Shown here one piece after another: positions 32,903 to 34,664 of a DNA stretch of 34,664 bases. The position numbers and the translations under genes are program-made. Origin of the DNA: Humibacillus sp. (GTDB lineage Bacteria > Actinomycetota > Actinomycetes > Actinomycetales > Dermatophilaceae). Location: NCBI GenBank assembly GCA_030452985.1, contig JAKDLG010000037.1, forward strand, positions 1 to 34,664, given 5' to 3'. Positions within the stretch are counted from its first letter, which is position 1. Each line of letters starts with the position of its first letter. The notes beneath the pieces are model-generated. The model was not told the origin of the DNA and did not search any database. It was given only the letters and a program-made list of their open reading frames with translations.

Positions 32903-34561
32903 TCAGAGGGTGTCGAGGCCCACGTGACCGCCGTGAACGTGCCAGCGATGGGTGAGCCGGATGCCGCGCAGCAGGCTCGCGTCGTGGCTGACCACGAGCA
33001 CGGTGCCGGTGAAGGCGGCGACGGCCGCCTCGAGCTGCTCGATGGCATCGACGTCGAGGTGGTTGGTCGGCTCGTCGAGCACGAGCAGGTTGACCTCTCG
33101 GCCCTGGAAGATCGCCATCATCGCCCGGGTGCGTTCGCCCATCGAGAGACTGCTCGCCGGTCGCCCGACGTGCTCGGCGCCGAGGCCGAACTTGGCCAGC
33201 AGGGTGCGCACCGCGGCCGGGGCCCACCCCGCTGAGGTCGTCGGGTCGGTACCGAGCGCGACCCTCGCGACCTCCGACAGCGGATCGTCCCCGTCGGCCA
33301 GCTCACGTCGCTGGTCGATGACTCCGGCGAAGACCCGGGTGCCGAGCGACTGGCGCCCGCTCGTCAGCGCCAGCTCACCGAGCAGGGCCCCGATGAGGGT
33401 GCTCTTGCCGCTGCCGTTGTCACCGGTGACGGCGATGCGGTCGCCCCGGCCGAGGGCGAGACTCACCGGCCCGAGAATGAAGTCCCCGCGGGTGACCACG
33501 GCGTCACTGAGCGTGGCCACCACGTCGGCCGAGGGTCGGCCCTCGGCGATGGTATAGCGCAGCCGCCACTCCTTACGGGGCTGTTCGACGGTGACGAGCC
33601 GGTCGGCCGCCCGCTCGATCCGGGCCCCCTTGGCGTCCTGACGGTCGGCTCGCGCCCGGTGCTTCTCGCGGATGTGCTTGTCGGGTTCGCCGCCCTGGGC
33701 CACGTTGCGTCGGCCCCGGTCGGCCCAGCCATGGTGTTGCCGACCCTGGGCCTGAAGCCCGTCGCGCTCGGCCGCGTAGTCACCGTAGGCCTCCCAGGCC
33801 TGGGCCCGGGCGAGGGTGCGTTGGGCCACGAAGTCGCTGTAGCTGCCGGTGTAGTGGCCGATCCGGTGCTGGGGCAGGTCGAGCTCGACGACGCTCGTGG
33901 TGACCTCGTCGAGCCAGTCACGGTCGTGGCTCGCGACGAGCACCGGGCCGGGATGGCCGTGCACGAAGTCGGCGACCAGGCGCAGGCCCCGGGCGTCGAG
34001 GCTGTTCGTCGGCTCGTCGAGCAGCAGCACGTCGAACTGGCTGAGCAGCACCGCGACCAGCGTGGCCCGAGCCGACTGCCCGCCCGAGAGCGAGCCGAGA
34101 GCGCGGCCCGCGTCGACGGTCAGACCCACGGCGGCGGCAACCTCGGGCAAGCGTTCGTCGAGGTCGGCCGCGCCCAGCGACAGCCAGCGGTGCAGCGCGA
34201 GGGAGTAGCGGTCCTCGGCGTGCGGCTCACCGGCCGCGATGGCGGCCGAGGCGAGCTCGAGCTCTCGGTCAGCGGCCGCCACCCCGGTGCGGGCACGGCA
34301 GTAGCCGAGCAGGGTCTCGTGCTCGTCGGGCGGCACCTGGGGCAGCCAGGCCATGGTCGCACCCGGGGGCGCGAGCCGGATCGACCCCGACTCGATCGGC
34401 AGCTCACCGACGATGGTGCGCATCAGGGTCGACTTGCCCGAGCCGTTGGGCCCGACGACCGCGGTCACGTCGCCATCGGCGAGGGTCAGGTCGAGCCCCG
34501 AGAAGAGGGAGCGCGCCCCGAAGCCGACATCGAGGTCAGAGATGGTGAGGGTGGCAGACAT
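32903..34561 (-). CDS. ABC-F family ATP-binding protein
   Basis: A 552-residue cytosolic protein with two ABC domains and no membrane segments. First domain: GPNGSGKST at 37-45, signature LSGGQ, Walker B DVLLLDEPTNSLD. Second: GDNGSGKST, a divergent signature LSMGE, and LLVLDEPTNHLD. A charged linker (about residues 240-340) joins them. ABC-F proteins act on ribosomes, as translation factors or in antibiotic protection; which applies here cannot be read. The ATG at 34561 follows GGAACC. About 100 bases of leader lie in the window, with a possible -10 and mini-ORF. The 124-base gap to the next gene shows nothing more. Confidence 0.9.
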   Translation of the reverse strand: MSATLTISDLDVGFGARSLFSGLDLTLADGDVTAVVGPNGSGKSTLMRTIVGELPIESGSIRLAPPGATMAWLPQVPPDEHETLLGYCRARTGVAAADRELELASAAIAAGEPHAEDRYSLALHRWLSLGAADLDERLPEVAAAVGLTVDAGRALGSLSGGQSARATLVAVLLSQFDVLLLDEPTNSLDARGLRLVADFVHGHPGPVLVASHDRDWLDEVTTSVVELDLPQHRIGHYTGSYSDFVAQRTLARAQAWEAYGDYAAERDGLQAQGRQHHGWADRGRRNVAQGGEPDKHIREKHRARADRQDAKGARIERAADRLVTVEQPRKEWRLRYTIAEGRPSADVVATLSDAVVTRGDFILGPVSLALGRGDRIAVTGDNGSGKSTLIGALLGELALTSGRQSLGTRVFAGVIDQRRELADGDDPLSEVARVALGTDPTTSAGWAPAAVRTLLAKFGLGAEHVGRPASSLSMGERTRAMMAIFQGREVNLLVLDEPTNHLDVDAIEQLEAAVAAFTGTVLVVSHDASLLRGIRLTHRWHVHGGHVGLDTL

Positions 34562-34612
34562 GAGGTTCCTGGCAGGCGAGAGTGAGCGAGACAGCGGGTG
34601 GTCGCGAAGTCG

Positions 34613-34639
34613 TCAGGAGATGTCCACGCAGCGAACGTA
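34613..34639 (-). promoter_or_regulatory. Possible promoter and 4-codon leader ORF of the ABC-F gene
   Basis: On the minus strand TACGTT (34639-34634) is followed after 6 bases by GTG GAC ATC TCC TGA (34627-34613). A transcript starting there would be leaderless for this mini-ORF and carry a 51-base spacer before the ABC-F ATG. This is a weak call from short motifs. Confidence 0.3.
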
Positions 34640-34664
34640 GCCGCCCGACCGCCCCCCGGTCCAC

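Noticed and set aside
32903..34561. Calling the ABC-F protein a specific antibiotic-resistance factor
   Set aside because: Linker features that separate resistance from housekeeping ABC-F members cannot be judged by eye.

Overview
The window is about 70% GC, with dense, mostly strand-coherent genes, GTG starts, Tat and lipoprotein signals, a DtxR/IdeR-type iron box and a ROK/xylA pair. This points to a high-GC Gram-positive actinobacterium. The gene content would suit the Micrococcales, perhaps an Intrasporangiaceae-like soil genus, but nothing in the window fixes the genus. No rRNA, tRNA, CRISPR array, insertion sequence or phage gene was seen. No stretch longer than 300 bases lacks a gene; the largest gaps are 13270-13501 and 6310-6521.

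Region 1 (1-4985, + strand) is a tightly packed cassette: a subtilisin-like S8 peptidase cut by the window edge and carrying Gly/Trp repeats, an ECF-type sigma factor, a small protein with a carboxypeptidase-regulatory-like beta domain, and a large TPR-CHAT protein with an intact His/Cys protease dyad. Two proteases of different clans joined to a sigma factor make this the best candidate for a poorly described system. Region 2 (5089-10006) holds a flavoprotein monooxygenase on the minus strand and, divergent from it, an efeUOB iron-uptake operon behind an iron box at 6403-6421. Region 3 (10019-16357) has a palindromic repeat element, a ROK regulator divergent from xylose isomerase, a strong terminator, a basic hypothetical protein, an AraC-type regulator with a VOC protein, and leucyl aminopeptidase.

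Region 4 (16450-24094) has a divergent ClC-family channel with a five-helix membrane partner, a lipoprotein/transmembrane hybrid, a diacylglycerol-kinase-family lipid kinase, a DinB-like protein translationally coupled to a Gfo/Idh/MocA oxidoreductase, and an SLC13-type transporter broken by a +1 frameshift near 22970. Region 5 (24156-34561, all minus-strand genes) opens with a second copy of the palindromic repeat. It then holds a small conserved-looking protein, a large LuxR/MalT-type ATPase regulator, glucose-6-phosphate dehydrogenase, and a copper-type operon (membrane protein, PCu(A)C chaperone, Tat DyP peroxidase, DUF929-like CPYC thioredoxin-fold protein). It ends with an ABC-F ATPase.

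Two families of short repeats stand out between genes. One is a 17-nt dyad, TCACCY-N5-RGGTGA, found five times, four of them just after a stop codon. The other is a 25-nt sequence present identically at two convergent gene ends, each time as part of a long palindrome. Start codons were moved inward from the longest open frame for several genes (xylA, AraC, VOC, zwf, DyP, PCu(A)C, Gfo/Idh, the basic protein and the 68-residue protein) because of clear ribosome-binding sites, couplings or domain limits.
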